64,000 nucleotides of DNA from Bacillota bacterium (GTDB lineage: Bacteria; Bacillota; Clostridia; Christensenellales; Aristaeellaceae), in assembly GCA_023444095.1 (NCBI GenBank), contig JAEZRP010000002.1:1-64000 (forward strand). Reading direction: 5' to 3'. A program made the translations under genes and the position numbers. Below the pieces are notes generated by a model that saw only the letters and a program-made list of their open reading frames with translations, made no database searches and had not been told where the DNA came from. This document shows positions 34,903 through 43,463 of this stretch, piece after piece (positions within the stretch are counted from its first letter, which is position 1; each line of letters begins with the position of its first letter).

Positions 34903-35283
34903 CTACTCATCAGCAATAAATATCTCGATACGATCATGTATTTCAATTCGTCGAAATGCAAGCTCATCCAGAGATTTTCCACGTCCAAGGTAAGAGAAAG
35001 GTCCACTTTTAGAAAGAACGGCCTGATAATCAGCATCCCATTCATCAAGGTTTGATTGTAATAATTTACCGATGTCATATTTTTCGCTTGATTTTCCGGA
35101 GGATAGTTTTGTAGAGAGCTGATATATTTCTCCGGCTAAAGATACTCTGTCACCAGTATATAAAAGGTCAATCCTTTGCACTTTAGCTTCTGCACTTTTT
35201 GCCTTTTCGCTCAAGACAAAACAGGCAGCTAGGGAGGCCACCAACACAACGGCGACCAGGACAATGATCAACCGCTTTTTCAT
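34903..35283 (-). CDS. Small predicted lipoprotein
   Basis: A 126-residue protein with a KKR N-terminus, a hydrophobic stretch and lipobox SLAAC (cysteine at about residue 22), followed by a hydrophilic charged domain. It should be anchored on the outer face of the cytoplasmic membrane. GAGGTG lies six bases before the ATG at 35283. AT-rich like the dGTPase-like gene, it may be a lysogenic-conversion gene (for example superinfection exclusion), an inference from position and localisation only. Confidence 0.7.
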   Translation of the reverse strand: MKKRLIIVLVAVVLVASLAACFVLSEKAKSAEAKVQRIDLLYTGDRVSLAGEIYQLSTKLSSGKSSEKYDIGKLLQSNLDEWDADYQAVLSKSGPFSYLGRGKSLDELAFRRIEIHDRIEIFIADE

Positions 35284-35309
35284 GAACATCACCTCAATCA
35301 AACCGACTT

Positions 35310-35401
35310 TAACCAGAGCGTAACCCAGCTAGTAACCCGGTTATCATATGGTTAGTAACCAGTTTCATAACCGACCAATAACCATGAGTAACCGACATAA
35401 C
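35310..35401. repeat. TAACC repeat array with about 11-bp period
   Basis: TAACC occurs at 35310, 35321, 35333, 35356, 35368, 35379 and 35389, with TAACA at 35398. The steps of 9-12 bases put them on one face of the helix. The 23-base gap contains two reverse copies (GGTTA at 35339 and 35350), also 11 apart. The array fills the region between the repressor gene and the lipoprotein/integrase genes and looks like a multi-site protein-binding element. Confidence 0.7.
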
Positions 35402-35556
35402 AGTACCTATGTAGTAGTAGTATGTATATCAACTTAACTACGGAAGTCTATTAAGTATAGTATAACTACGCGCGCGCGCACGAGGCGGTAACTCAAATCA
35501 GGTCTCACGGATCTTTTCCAGATACGACATCAGCGCTTCCCCACCGGGAAGCCGCC

Positions 35557-35937
35557 TCAGCTAACGCATCCGTCACGCGCGTCGTTCCCAGCGTTAGAGC
35601 GGACGCGACGTGCCTCCTCGATTGCAGCGTGCGTAACGACAATAATCCCCTCACGATCAAGGCTGCGGATTGTATCCAGCAGGAAACGCTCATCGTTCGA
35701 TACTTGCACGTAATCTGACGGAATTATCGGCAGAGCACCTTCGATGCCTTCGAGTAGGTATTCTGGTGCTATTTTTAAAATCCGGCAAAGAGGAATGACA
35801 TACTGTGCCGGGAAGTCCTCACCGCGTCCAAGCCATGTTTGAAGGGTAGACTGGGGCACGCCGATTTGAGCGGCGAGCTCCTTTTTTATGATTCTCCTCT
35901 CAATGATTAAATCGTTAAGGCGATTAGCAATCGTCAT
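35557..35937 (-). CDS. HTH transcriptional repressor (CI-like)
   Basis: A 126-residue protein with an N-terminal XRE-type helix-turn-helix (KKELAAQIGVPQSTLQTWLGRG) and a C-terminal helical region of unknown function. It has no peptidase (LexA/CI cleavage) domain. It is transcribed divergently from the Cro-like gene at 36161 and is the likely lysogeny repressor. GGAGG at 35947-35951 is nine bases from the ATG at 35937 but abuts an ATG at 35946, so 35937 is preferred. Confidence 0.85.
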   Translation of the reverse strand: MTIANRLNDLIIERRIIKKELAAQIGVPQSTLQTWLGRGEDFPAQYVIPLCRILKIAPEYLLEGIEGALPIIPSDYVQVSNDERFLLDTIRSLDREGIIVVTHAAIEEARRVRSNAGNDARDGCVS

Positions 35938-35983
35938 ACCGCACATCCTCCAAAAATTTTGCTCAGAAAATCGTAATTAAGTA

Positions 35984-36011
35984 TTGACAAAAACGTATGC
36001 GCGAATATAAT
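35984..36011 (+). promoter_or_regulatory. Early lytic promoter
   Basis: TTGACA at 35984-35989 and TATAAT at 36006-36011, 16 bases apart, drive the Cro-like gene and the early region. The leader to the ATG at 36161 is about 140 bases. Confidence 0.85.
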
Positions 36012-36105
36012 AAAGACATGCGATGCGAATATACGATACGCAATCGATATTTCGCACCACAGTGGGACCAGAACCCCTTCCAAAACGCAATTCCCCATAA
36101 CCCAT

Positions 36106-36134
36106 AATATACCACGAATTAAGCAGATTAACAA
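36106..36134 (-). promoter_or_regulatory. Repressor promoter
   Basis: On the minus strand TTGTTA (36134-36129) and TATATT (36111-36106) are 17 bases apart, with TGg extended -10. It reads toward the repressor and possibly on to the lipoprotein and integrase genes. The two divergent promoters face each other, so their transcripts overlap. Confidence 0.8.
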
Positions 36135-36160
36135 TACTTAATCGCAGGAAGGAGAAAAGC

Positions 36161-36382
36161 ATGAGAGAGACAGCGATCAAGGACAGAACTTGGATGGAAA
36201 AGGCCCGTAGAGATAAAGGCCTGACGCAGCTTGAGGTCGCGCAGGCTATCGGAGTGACTGCCGCCTACTACAATCGCCTTGAAAAAGGGTTCTACACCCC
36301 GAGTGTGGTTGCCGGTATCAAGATCTGCGATTACCTCGGCCTCAACGTCCGGGCCTTCCTTTCCGAGCGAACCATCAAGTAA
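36161..36382 (+). CDS. XRE-family HTH protein (Cro-like)
   Basis: A 73-residue DNA-binding protein that is almost all helix-turn-helix (ARRDKGLTQLEVAQAIGVTAAYYNRLEKG). As first gene of the rightward early operon, divergent from the repressor, it occupies the Cro position. AAGGAGA precedes the ATG. Confidence 0.85.
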   Translation: MRETAIKDRTWMEKARRDKGLTQLEVAQAIGVTAAYYNRLEKGFYTPSVVAGIKICDYLGLNVRAFLSERTIK

Positions 36383-36396
36383 GGAGGAGCAGTAGC

Positions 36397-36942
36397 ATGG
36401 TACACAACCGTATCAAGGTTCGGCGCGCGGAGGTTGGAATCAGCGCGACAGCTATTGCCGAGCAGATGCCTGACGATGTCGACAAGGTCGCAATGAGCTA
36501 TATCGAACGCGGGCGCGTCCTCCCGACGGCAGGAGGAATGGCGAAGATGTGTGAGATTTTCGGCTGCAATCCGACTGACATCTACGACGCGCAGGACATT
36601 GACCTTTGCGCAGTTGGCGCAAAACCCAAAAACCCGGCGAACTCCGTCAAGGAGCGAACGGGAGCTATGGGAGCAAAGGCAGACAAGCCAATCGGAGATT
36701 TTTTCGCCGATATGAGCGGCGATCACAAAGGGATGGAGCAGATCCGAGTCTGGATGCCCGCTGATGAAAAAGCTGCTCTTTTCAAGGTGGTCAGTGCATT
36801 GGGCTACCACAGCGTCGCGGAATGGTTGCGTGATATGTACAGGGCAACGGTTCACAAGTATATTTCGCTCAACCTTCAAGACATGAAAAGGCTCCATGAG
36901 GCCATCCCTCCCACCACGAATAATCAAGAGGTCGGATGTTGA
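36397..36942 (+). CDS. HTH protein with C-terminal regulatory region
   Basis: A 181-residue protein with an N-terminal HTH_3-like domain (IKVRRAEVGISATAIAEQM...YIERGRVLPTAGGMAKMCEIFG) and a linker of about 35 residues. The C-terminal part (RVWMPADEKAALFKVVSALGYHSVAEWLRDMYRATV) resembles a ribbon-helix-helix-like region. A two-domain phage regulator is likely; targets unknown. AAGGAGGAG precedes the ATG, 14 bases after the Cro-like gene. Confidence 0.75.
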   Translation: MVHNRIKVRRAEVGISATAIAEQMPDDVDKVAMSYIERGRVLPTAGGMAKMCEIFGCNPTDIYDAQDIDLCAVGAKPKNPANSVKERTGAMGAKADKPIGDFFADMSGDHKGMEQIRVWMPADEKAALFKVVSALGYHSVAEWLRDMYRATVHKYISLNLQDMKRLHEAIPPTTNNQEVGC

Positions 36943-36974
36943 CTTGATCATAGCAGGAGGAAGGAGCAGCCACA

Positions 36975-37418
36975 ATGGCGGTGTTTACCAATATCGATAT
37001 TAAAAAGCGGCGGGAAATACAAAGAATGACTGCCGCGACATTGGGTGAGGAAATCGGCCGCGACCAGAACACCATCTACAACTACGAAAACGGGAAGTGT
37101 GATCCAGATCCAGATACCATGTACCAGATCGCTGAAGCACTTGGGGATTTGGGAATTTGGTACGATTGGATGCGCACGAAGTTTTCCAGCTATGCAAGGC
37201 TTCACCCGGACGTCCAGCAGCAGAGCCTACCCGGAGCGACGATGTCCATGTTTGCCGAAGTGAGCGATCTCATAGACCTTCAACGCGATGTGCTCAGGGA
37301 TGCGGCGGACGGTAAGTTGGATGATCCGGAGCTTGCAGCCAGAATCGAGAAGGAAGCGACGGATGCCCTTGGGGCCTGCCAACGATTCCTCAATGTTCTG
37401 AAAAGCATTCGGAGGTGA
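36975..37418 (+). CDS. XRE-family HTH protein
   Basis: A 147-residue protein with an N-terminal helix-turn-helix (RREIQRMTAATLGEEIGRDQNTIYNYENGKCDPDPDTMYQIAEALG) and a mainly helical C-terminal region. It is the third HTH gene of the early operon. GGAGGAAGGAGC precedes the ATG. Its role in the phage programme is unknown. Confidence 0.8.
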   Translation: MAVFTNIDIKKRREIQRMTAATLGEEIGRDQNTIYNYENGKCDPDPDTMYQIAEALGDLGIWYDWMRTKFSSYARLHPDVQQQSLPGATMSMFAEVSDLIDLQRDVLRDAADGKLDDPELAARIEKEATDALGACQRFLNVLKSIRR

Positions 37419-37424
37419 TAACCA

Positions 37425-37634
37425 ATGCCCGCCCCAAAGCAGCGCTACTACAGCACAAAGGACGTGCAGACCATCCTCGGCATCAGCAGGTCGAAGAGCA
37501 ACCAGATCATGCACATGTTCGACCAGCGCGGCCAGCTTTTCAAAAACGGTAGCACCATGCGCGTTGAAATCGCAGTTTTCGAGGATTGGTGCAAAGAACA
37601 AACCAATCCGTCACCCACCCTGAAACGAGCCTGA
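37425..37634 (+). CDS. Small HTH/excisionase-like protein
   Basis: A 69-residue protein with a MerR/excisionase-type winged helix (YYSTKDVQTILGISRSKSNQIMHMF). Its GGAGGTGAT ribosome-binding site overlaps the stop of the preceding gene. Such proteins often act as excisionases or transcription factors. An excisionase role is plausible but not shown. Confidence 0.65.
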   Translation: MPAPKQRYYSTKDVQTILGISRSKSNQIMHMFDQRGQLFKNGSTMRVEIAVFEDWCKEQTNPSPTLKRA

Positions 37635-37654
37635 TAAAGGCGGGAGGAACAAGG

Positions 37655-38011
37655 ATGGAAACCAATGAGAGGGCAAGCGTTGTTATTCTTCGCGGTCGCG
37701 GAAAGGAAAGACTTCGGCAGGCAATGATGCAGGGGCTTGTGAAGGAAGAGTTGTCCGCAGACGTGAACGAAGTGCTCCGGGAGATAGACGAGGTCAAGGG
37801 CGAAAACGCCCGTCTCATCGACCACAGTAAGCGGGTGGACGTGGAACTTGGTCGGTACCGCGACATCTACTTTAAGGCAATCAAGTCTCACGAGCGGGAG
37901 AAGGATAGAAAAGCAAGGACACGCGCCGCATACGCATATTCCGCACTTTTTGCCGCGGTATTTGCAATCGTCCTGCTTAGCACGGTCATCACGAGAGCGA
38001 TATTCGGTTAG
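37655..38011 (+). CDS. Phage protein with C-terminal membrane anchor
   Basis: A 118-residue protein with a coiled-coil-rich middle (EVLREIDEVKGENARLIDHSKRVDVELGRYRD) and one C-terminal membrane span (AYAYSALFAAVFAIVLLSTVI). No family recognised. GGGAGGAA precedes the ATG at 37655. Tail-anchored topology suggests a membrane-associated early function. Confidence 0.6.
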   Translation: METNERASVVILRGRGKERLRQAMMQGLVKEELSADVNEVLREIDEVKGENARLIDHSKRVDVELGRYRDIYFKAIKSHEREKDRKARTRAAYAYSALFAAVFAIVLLSTVITRAIFG

Positions 38012-38022
38012 GAGGAAACCCC

Positions 38023-38418
38023 ATGGAAAGCAAGGTCAGCATCACCGAAGCCATGAACGAGATCAAGAAGGGGGTCGGCGGCGACGCCGTAGATTCCATT
38101 TTCATCGTCACCCTCAACGACGGTATTTCCTCGACAGGCGTCGCGGGAATCGAAACGAGCTTCGCCGGACCGAGGTCGATCATACTTGCCGCATACTTGC
38201 GCATGGTTCTTGAAACGCAGTTCGGCACCGCGAGCGCCATCGCAGAAACCATCGAACACGATGGATTCAAGATCATCAAGGGAAACCCGGACCAGAAGCA
38301 GGGACAGGGCGCACATGATTTCTTCAACGGAAACGGCCCTAAGATCATCGAGATTCGCGCCGACGATGATTCGGCCATCGCGAATCTGATCGATGAACTC
38401 ATGAAGGGGGATGCGTAA
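38023..38418 (+). CDS. Phage hypothetical protein
   Basis: A 131-residue soluble acidic protein of unknown function with no recognised motif. AGGAGGAAA precedes the ATG. It abuts the Rad50-like gene (two bases), so it is probably part of the recombination module. Confidence 0.6.
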   Translation: MESKVSITEAMNEIKKGVGGDAVDSIFIVTLNDGISSTGVAGIETSFAGPRSIILAAYLRMVLETQFGTASAIAETIEHDGFKIIKGNPDQKQGQGAHDFFNGNGPKIIEIRADDDSAIANLIDELMKGDA

Positions 38419-38420
38419 AC

Positions 38421-40388
38421 GTGCGCATGACGCTTGAAAGGCTCCACATCCAGAATTTCAAGGGAACGCGCGAGCTTGACATCGACTTCGGGCCGGTCAC
38501 CCGAATCTATGGCATGAATGCTTCCGGCAAAACATCGATCCAGGACGCTTTTTGCTGGGTGTTGTGGAACAAGGATTCCCACGGCAATACGCCCGGAACG
38601 CCCGCGTTCCGCGAAAAACCGCTCGACGAGGACGGAAACGAGATCCACAACCTCGACATCACCGTTGAGCTGTTCTGCCGCCTCGACGGCCAGCCCTTCA
38701 ACCTTCGCCGGACGCAGCGTGAGAACTGGGTGCAGAAGCGCGGAGCTGCGGAGGCGAGTTTCCAGGGCAACGTTTCGACGTACTGGATCAACGACGTCGA
38801 GACGAAGCTGACGGACTTCAAGGCGCGGATCGCAAAGATCGTATCCGAGGACGTTTTTCGGCTGATCGGGCAGATTTCCGCGTTCAACAATCTCGACTGG
38901 AAGAAGCGCCGTGAACAGCTCATCGCCATTTCCGGCACGGACGTCGATGGATTGCTTTTACAGCGAGACGAGTACAGGCCCATAGCGGACGAGATTGCGG
39001 AGCGCGGGGTCGAGGTCGAGGACCTTCGGAAAATTCTGACCGATCAGCGCAGGATGATCAACAAAGACTTGGAGATGTTCCCGGTCCGCATCGACGAAGC
39101 AAAGAAGGCACTCCCGATCTTCGAAAAGGGCGAGATCGCAAATGCCGAGTACATCGTGAAGGACAACGAGGCCAGCATCCAGACTGTCGACCGGTTGATC
39201 GCAGAGGCGAAGGCCGCGGACGGCAAGGCCGGAATCCAGGCGCAAATCCTCGCCCTCGAGACAGAGGCAAACGCCCTCAAACGCATCATCACGGACGCCT
39301 TCCACGCCGGAAAGCGCAGCGCTGAGAACGAATTCATAGACGCGGAGGGCGCTCTCCGGCGGGCGCTGAATGATAAGGACTGGATCAAGCGAACCCAGGA
39401 ATCGAGGCGGGCGCAGCATGCAACCGCCACGGCGGAGCGCGACAGACTTCGCGCTGACTACACGAAGGAGTTCGAGCGCAAGTTCACGCCGCCGGAGGTC
39501 GACGGAACATGCCCGACGTGCAAGCAGGAATTGCCGGCGGAGATGGTACAGGCCGCCGTCGACTTGGCCAAAGAAGTGTTTGAGAAGGCGAAGAAGAACA
39601 CCATCGCCAGCATCAAGCAGGACGGGGCAAGCAAGGCCGCCGAGGTTACGCGGCTTACGGACCTTATCGCAGCGGGCGAGCTTGAAGAAGCGGCAGCAGA
39701 CGAGCGGATCAAGACGGCAATGGAGGAACGGGACGCGGCCAAGGCGAAGCTCGATGCCCTCCCCAAAGAGCCGGACTACGAGACGGAGCCGCGGATCGCC
39801 GAGCTTACCGAGCGCATTGAGACGATAAAGGCGGAGCAGGACAAGGCTCCTGAAGAAAAGGTCAAGCAGCTCGAAGAGCGCAAGGCCGAGCTGAATGTCA
39901 CACTCGAAAAGATGCGCGCCGTTCTCGCCCGTCGGGATGCCGGGAAGCGGACCCAGGAACGGATTTCGCAGCTCGAAGGGCAGCAAAAGGCATCTGCCGT
40001 CCGAATGAGCGAAATCGAGCAGCTTATCCGGATGGTCGAGGAATTCATCCAGCATCGTTGCCACGCACTCGAGGAAAGCATCAACTTCCGATTCCCGACT
40101 ACGCGCTGGAAGCTGTTTGAGACGCAGATCAATGGAGGGATCACGGACGTTTGCCAAGCTTACATCCCGTGCGAATCTGGCCTTGTTTCATACGACGGCG
40201 CGAACACCGCGGCTAAAATCAACTGCGACATCGAGATTGTGAACGTGCTCACGGAGTATTACGGCGTCTCGATCCCCTTGTTCGCTGACGGAGCCGAGAG
40301 CGTGAACGTTCTTGCACACACCGATTCCCAGCTCATCACCTTGTCTGTTTCGACGGACGAGACGTTGAAGATCGTCAAGGAGGGATAA
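38421..40388 (+). CDS. Rad50/SbcC-like AAA ATPase
   Basis: A 655-residue SMC-type ATPase. The N-terminal Walker A is IYGMNASGKTS, two long coiled coils flank a central zinc hook CPTCKQEL at about residue 367, and the C-terminal lobe follows. Such phage proteins work with nucleases and a single-strand annealing protein in recombination. The GTG at 38421 or the ATG at 38427 may start it. It is followed within a few bases by recT. Its C-terminus is shorter than in true SbcC, so it may be a minimal phage version. Confidence 0.85.
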   Translation: MRMTLERLHIQNFKGTRELDIDFGPVTRIYGMNASGKTSIQDAFCWVLWNKDSHGNTPGTPAFREKPLDEDGNEIHNLDITVELFCRLDGQPFNLRRTQRENWVQKRGAAEASFQGNVSTYWINDVETKLTDFKARIAKIVSEDVFRLIGQISAFNNLDWKKRREQLIAISGTDVDGLLLQRDEYRPIADEIAERGVEVEDLRKILTDQRRMINKDLEMFPVRIDEAKKALPIFEKGEIANAEYIVKDNEASIQTVDRLIAEAKAADGKAGIQAQILALETEANALKRIITDAFHAGKRSAENEFIDAEGALRRALNDKDWIKRTQESRRAQHATATAERDRLRADYTKEFERKFTPPEVDGTCPTCKQELPAEMVQAAVDLAKEVFEKAKKNTIASIKQDGASKAAEVTRLTDLIAAGELEEAAADERIKTAMEERDAAKAKLDALPKEPDYETEPRIAELTERIETIKAEQDKAPEEKVKQLEERKAELNVTLEKMRAVLARRDAGKRTQERISQLEGQQKASAVRMSEIEQLIRMVEEFIQHRCHALEESINFRFPTTRWKLFETQINGGITDVCQAYIPCESGLVSYDGANTAAKINCDIEIVNVLTEYYGVSIPLFADGAESVNVLAHTDSQLITLSVSTDETLKIVKEG

Positions 40389-40391
40389 TCC

Positions 40392-41447
40392 ATGGTAGGC
40401 AATCAGGCACAGAACGCGAACCTTGAACCAGTGGACAAGAAAGGCAAGACCCCGAGCGAGCGGTTCACCGAAATGGTGATGAAACAGTATGGCAGCGTCG
40501 GAGGTGCGCCCTACGAATTCACGGCAAGGGAGAAGCAGCTCATCCGCAACTACTTCGTCGTGATCGACCAGATGTTGAAGACTGCCGAGGCAGAGCGCAT
40601 CCGGAAGAACGCGACGAACAAGGATCACAGCTACGACAACCCGCTCGAATACAAGTGGGACAACCTCGACCTCGTACAGCTCGCCCAGGACCTTCAGCAC
40701 TACGCCCGCGTTGGCCTCGACATGATGGAGGACAATTCCCTTTTCCCCATCCCGTACAAAAACAACAAGGCAGACCGGTACACCATGACGCTTATGGAGG
40801 GCTACAACGGGATCAAGCAGATGGCCGTAAAATACGCGCTTGAGCCGTTCAAGTCCTACGCCGTCGAGGTCGTGTACAGCAATGACAAGTTCCGCGTGAT
40901 CAAGAAGGACAGCCGGAACCAAGTCGAGAGCTACGAATTCGAGGTGACAAACCCGTTCGACCGCGGCGAGATCAAGGGCGTGTTCGGGTATCTCGCATAC
41001 GAGGACCCGACGAAGAACAAGCTGGTCGTTTTCTCCAAGACGGACGTCGAGAAGCGCAGGCCGAAGAAGGCATCAGCCGAGTTTTGGGGCGGCGAGAAAA
41101 CGACGTGGGTCAACGGCAAGGCGCAAAAAACGATACTCGAAGGATGGGTTCCGGAGATGTATGAGAAGACCATGAAACGCGAGCTGTTCGGGTCGAAGCA
41201 CGTTCCGCGCGACCCGGCAAAGATCGACGAGAGTTACCAGTACATCCGGCAGCGTGAAACCGAGTATGCCGACATGGCCATCGAAGCGGAGGTCGTCGAG
41301 CACGAGAACGGCGAGCCGGTCGAGCTTCCCGAGCCGGAGCGTCTTCCGAGTACGGAAACCGCGCCCGCGACCGCGCCCACGGAGCAAATCGACCCGCAAA
41401 CGGGCGAGATCACCGGGCAGGAGCCAGAGGCAGACCCTGGCTTCTGA
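40392..41447 (+). CDS. recT: RecT-family single-strand annealing protein
   Basis: A 351-residue protein of the RecT family, which binds ssDNA and anneals complementary strands in phage recombination. Characteristic segments are LVQLAQDLQHYARVGLDMM, IPYKNNKADRYTMTLMEGYNGIKQMAVKYA and GVFGYLAYEDP. A Pro/Glu/Thr-rich disordered tail of about 60 residues ends it. AAGGAGGGAT precedes the ATG. It lies between the Rad50-like ATPase and the MBL-fold gene, overlapping the latter by one base. Confidence 0.92.
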   Translation: MVGNQAQNANLEPVDKKGKTPSERFTEMVMKQYGSVGGAPYEFTAREKQLIRNYFVVIDQMLKTAEAERIRKNATNKDHSYDNPLEYKWDNLDLVQLAQDLQHYARVGLDMMEDNSLFPIPYKNNKADRYTMTLMEGYNGIKQMAVKYALEPFKSYAVEVVYSNDKFRVIKKDSRNQVESYEFEVTNPFDRGEIKGVFGYLAYEDPTKNKLVVFSKTDVEKRRPKKASAEFWGGEKTTWVNGKAQKTILEGWVPEMYEKTMKRELFGSKHVPRDPAKIDESYQYIRQRETEYADMAIEAEVVEHENGEPVELPEPERLPSTETAPATAPTEQIDPQTGEITGQEPEADPGF

Positions 41448-42193
41448 TGAATCTCCATGTTATCGGGACCGGGTCGAGTGGGAACGCTTACCTGCTGGAC
41501 GCGGGCCAGTCGAGCATACTGCTTGACGCCGGATTCCCGATCAAGAAGATTATCCGGTCTGTCCCGGACTGGCAGAAGTTGGCCGGGTGCCTCGTCACCC
41601 ACGAGCATGGCGACCACGCGCAAAGTGCGGAAGCCATAGCGCGATTGGGAGTACCAACGATTTCAAGCGCGGGCACATGGGAGGCACTTAACCCCGGATG
41701 GCGTTTAACGCAATTAAACGCCATCCAGACCCTAATACCAATCCGCCTCGGAGCTTTTACCGTCCTCGCCTTCGACACCCAGCACGACGCCGCACAGCCG
41801 TACGGGTACGTCATCAGGTACGAGCCGACAGGCGAAACGGTTCTTTACGCCACTGACACCTATTACCTTAGCCGGACGTTCCCTGGAATCACGTACTGGA
41901 TCGTCGAGTGCAACTACATCGATGAACTGATGGACGAGCAGTACGACAGCGGGGAACTGACGGAGGCGTTGCGGAAGCGCCTCAAAAAGAGCCACATGTC
42001 CCTACGCCGTTTGGTAACAGCTCTACGGGCGAACGATCTGTCCCGGACGCGCGCTATCGTATTGGTCCACCTTTCCGATGAGCGCAGCAACGAAAGGATC
42101 ATGGTCAAGGCCGTAAAGGGGGTGACAGGGATTGAGGAAGTAGTGGCTGCAGACGCAGGGATGGATATCTCGCTTACCCTTGCCCCGTTTTGA
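41447..42193 (+). CDS. MBL-fold metallohydrolase (possible nuclease)
   Basis: A 248-residue metallo-beta-lactamase-fold protein. N-terminal VIGTGSSGNAYLLDAG, the metal motif THEHGDH (about residue 52), YATDTYY and a C-terminal VLVHLSDERSNE fit the YycJ-like branch. Such genes commonly follow recT in Firmicutes phages and may provide a nuclease for end processing. The ATG overlaps the recT stop. A 13-bp perfect inverted repeat lies inside the gene (41696-41726). Confidence 0.88.
   Translation: MNLHVIGTGSSGNAYLLDAGQSSILLDAGFPIKKIIRSVPDWQKLAGCLVTHEHGDHAQSAEAIARLGVPTISSAGTWEALNPGWRLTQLNAIQTLIPIRLGAFTVLAFDTQHDAAQPYGYVIRYEPTGETVLYATDTYYLSRTFPGITYWIVECNYIDELMDEQYDSGELTEALRKRLKKSHMSLRRLVTALRANDLSRTRAIVLVHLSDERSNERIMVKAVKGVTGIEEVVAADAGMDISLTLAPF
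41696..41726. repeat. Perfect inverted repeat inside MBL gene, shared with 51913
   Basis: A 13-bp stem (ggatggcgtttaa / ttaaacgccatcc) with a 5-base loop. Its core GTTTAACGC-NN-TTAAACGCC (41703-41722) recurs at 51913-51932 upstream of ssb with only the two central bases changed. No T-run follows. Confidence 0.7.
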
Positions 42194-42210
42194 CGGAAGG
42201 AGAGAAACGA

Positions 42211-42591
42211 ATGGTAGAGCAAAGGCAGATCAGGAACCTTGACGACCTGTTCGACGGCGGCCTCACGGAGAGGTTCAATGTGGAATTCGCAAAGGTACTT
42301 GCCAACGTGTTCGATCCGAACACGAGCGCCACGTCCAAGCGGTCGATCACAATGACCGTCAATGTTACGCCGAACATTCGGCGAGACGCCGCGGATTTCA
42401 GGGTGGACGTTCGGGCGAAGCTGGCGCCTTACGAGGCAATTCAGCAGACCGTGATCATCCACCAGGACGACAGCGGGAACGTGACAGCGACGGAGCTGAC
42501 GAATCAGGTTCCCGGACAGATGGACATGAACGGCGGGGAAGTCATTCCGGCGGTCGTCAAGTTCGATAACGCAAGAAAGAAAGAGGGTTAA
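42211..42591 (+). CDS. Phage hypothetical protein
   Basis: A 126-residue soluble protein. The segment NPNTSATSKRSITMTVNVTPNIRRDAADFRVDVRAKLAP suggests a beta-rich domain common in phage recombination operons, but no function is known. AAGGAGAG precedes the ATG at 42211. Seven bases separate its stop from the DUF2303-like gene. Confidence 0.65.
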   Translation: MVEQRQIRNLDDLFDGGLTERFNVEFAKVLANVFDPNTSATSKRSITMTVNVTPNIRRDAADFRVDVRAKLAPYEAIQQTVIIHQDDSGNVTATELTNQVPGQMDMNGGEVIPAVVKFDNARKKEG

Positions 42592-42597
42592 AACGCA

Positions 42598-43389
42598 ATG
42601 GCAAACCAGAAGATCATCGAAATCGCTGACCCGAAAACCGCACGTGCGGAGATCGAGTATCTCGTCGGAATCGGCCGCGACATCGAAGCGGCGCAGGCGG
42701 AAGCCAAGATCGTAGACGTCGAAGGACACAAGTACCTGTATTCTCTCGGAAACCTGAAACTCGTCGAACCTGTCGATGACAAGTACCCCGACTGCTTCAC
42801 GGCCTTCAGCCTTACCGGACTGGTGGATTACATCAAGGCCGACGTCGACAGCATCTTCGATGACTTGGACAGGACACACATCGTCCGCGTCACGGATGTC
42901 AAGAGCGTCGAAATCCTCTCCCCCGTCACCGGGCCGTATAAGCGCAGGATCACCATCGGAAAGTGCAAGGCCCTCGTCCCGGAGATCGATTTCAAGAAGT
43001 TCATGGACCCGGAGGATTTCCAGATCATGGTGCAGACGCGGTTCATGGAAACCGAGAACCGCGCGCTCGTGCTCAAACTCGTCGGAAGCCTCCGAACTGA
43101 GCAGGAAATGAAGATCGCCGACGACGGGGTCTCGCAGAGGGTCACGATCAACAGGGGTACGGCCATCGCCGGAGATGTCATCGTGAAGAATCCTGTTCAC
43201 CTTATCCCGCTCCGCACGTTCCACGAGGTTGAGCAACCGGAAAGCCCGTTCGTCATCCGGTTCAACGACGAAGCCCAGGCCGCTTTGTTCGAGGCCGACG
43301 GCGGCGCGTGGCAGCTCGAAGCCGCTCAGAACATCCGCGACTGGCTGAAAAAGGCGCTCGAAGGGCGAAACGTCGAGGTCATCGCCTAA
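42598..43389 (+). CDS. DUF2303-like phage protein
   Basis: A 263-residue soluble protein. The C-terminal segment LIPLRTFHEVEQPESPFVIRF followed by ALFEADGGAWQLEAAQNIRDWL resembles the DUF2303 family found beside phage recombination genes. No catalytic motif is visible. It overlaps nothing and precedes the DnaD-like gene by 74 bases. Confidence 0.65.
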   Translation: MANQKIIEIADPKTARAEIEYLVGIGRDIEAAQAEAKIVDVEGHKYLYSLGNLKLVEPVDDKYPDCFTAFSLTGLVDYIKADVDSIFDDLDRTHIVRVTDVKSVEILSPVTGPYKRRITIGKCKALVPEIDFKKFMDPEDFQIMVQTRFMETENRALVLKLVGSLRTEQEMKIADDGVSQRVTINRGTAIAGDVIVKNPVHLIPLRTFHEVEQPESPFVIRFNDEAQAALFEADGGAWQLEAAQNIRDWLKKALEGRNVEVIA

Positions 43390-43463
43390 CGAGGACGTTT
43401 CATAATTGACAATTCCACGGGGCGCAGCATCGCCCCGTGGAAGTAAAGAGCGAGGGGAAACGA

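Larger units (their letters stand above)
35976..36142. promoter_or_regulatory. Lysogeny switch operator region
   Basis: The divergent region between repressor and Cro-like genes carries an inverted pair ATTAAGTATT (35976-35985) and AATACTTAAT (36133-36142). Each overlaps or touches the -35 box of one of the two facing promoters. Between them lie GCGAATAT at 36001 and 36025 and the inverted ATATTTCGC at 36047. These are good candidates for repressor and Cro operators. Confidence 0.7.

Noticed and set aside
35461..35485. Alternating CG tract (cgcgcgcgcg) before the repressor gene as a Z-DNA or promoter element
   Set aside because: It is short, has no associated motif, and no proper -35/-10 pair could be fitted to the adjacent TATACT sequences.
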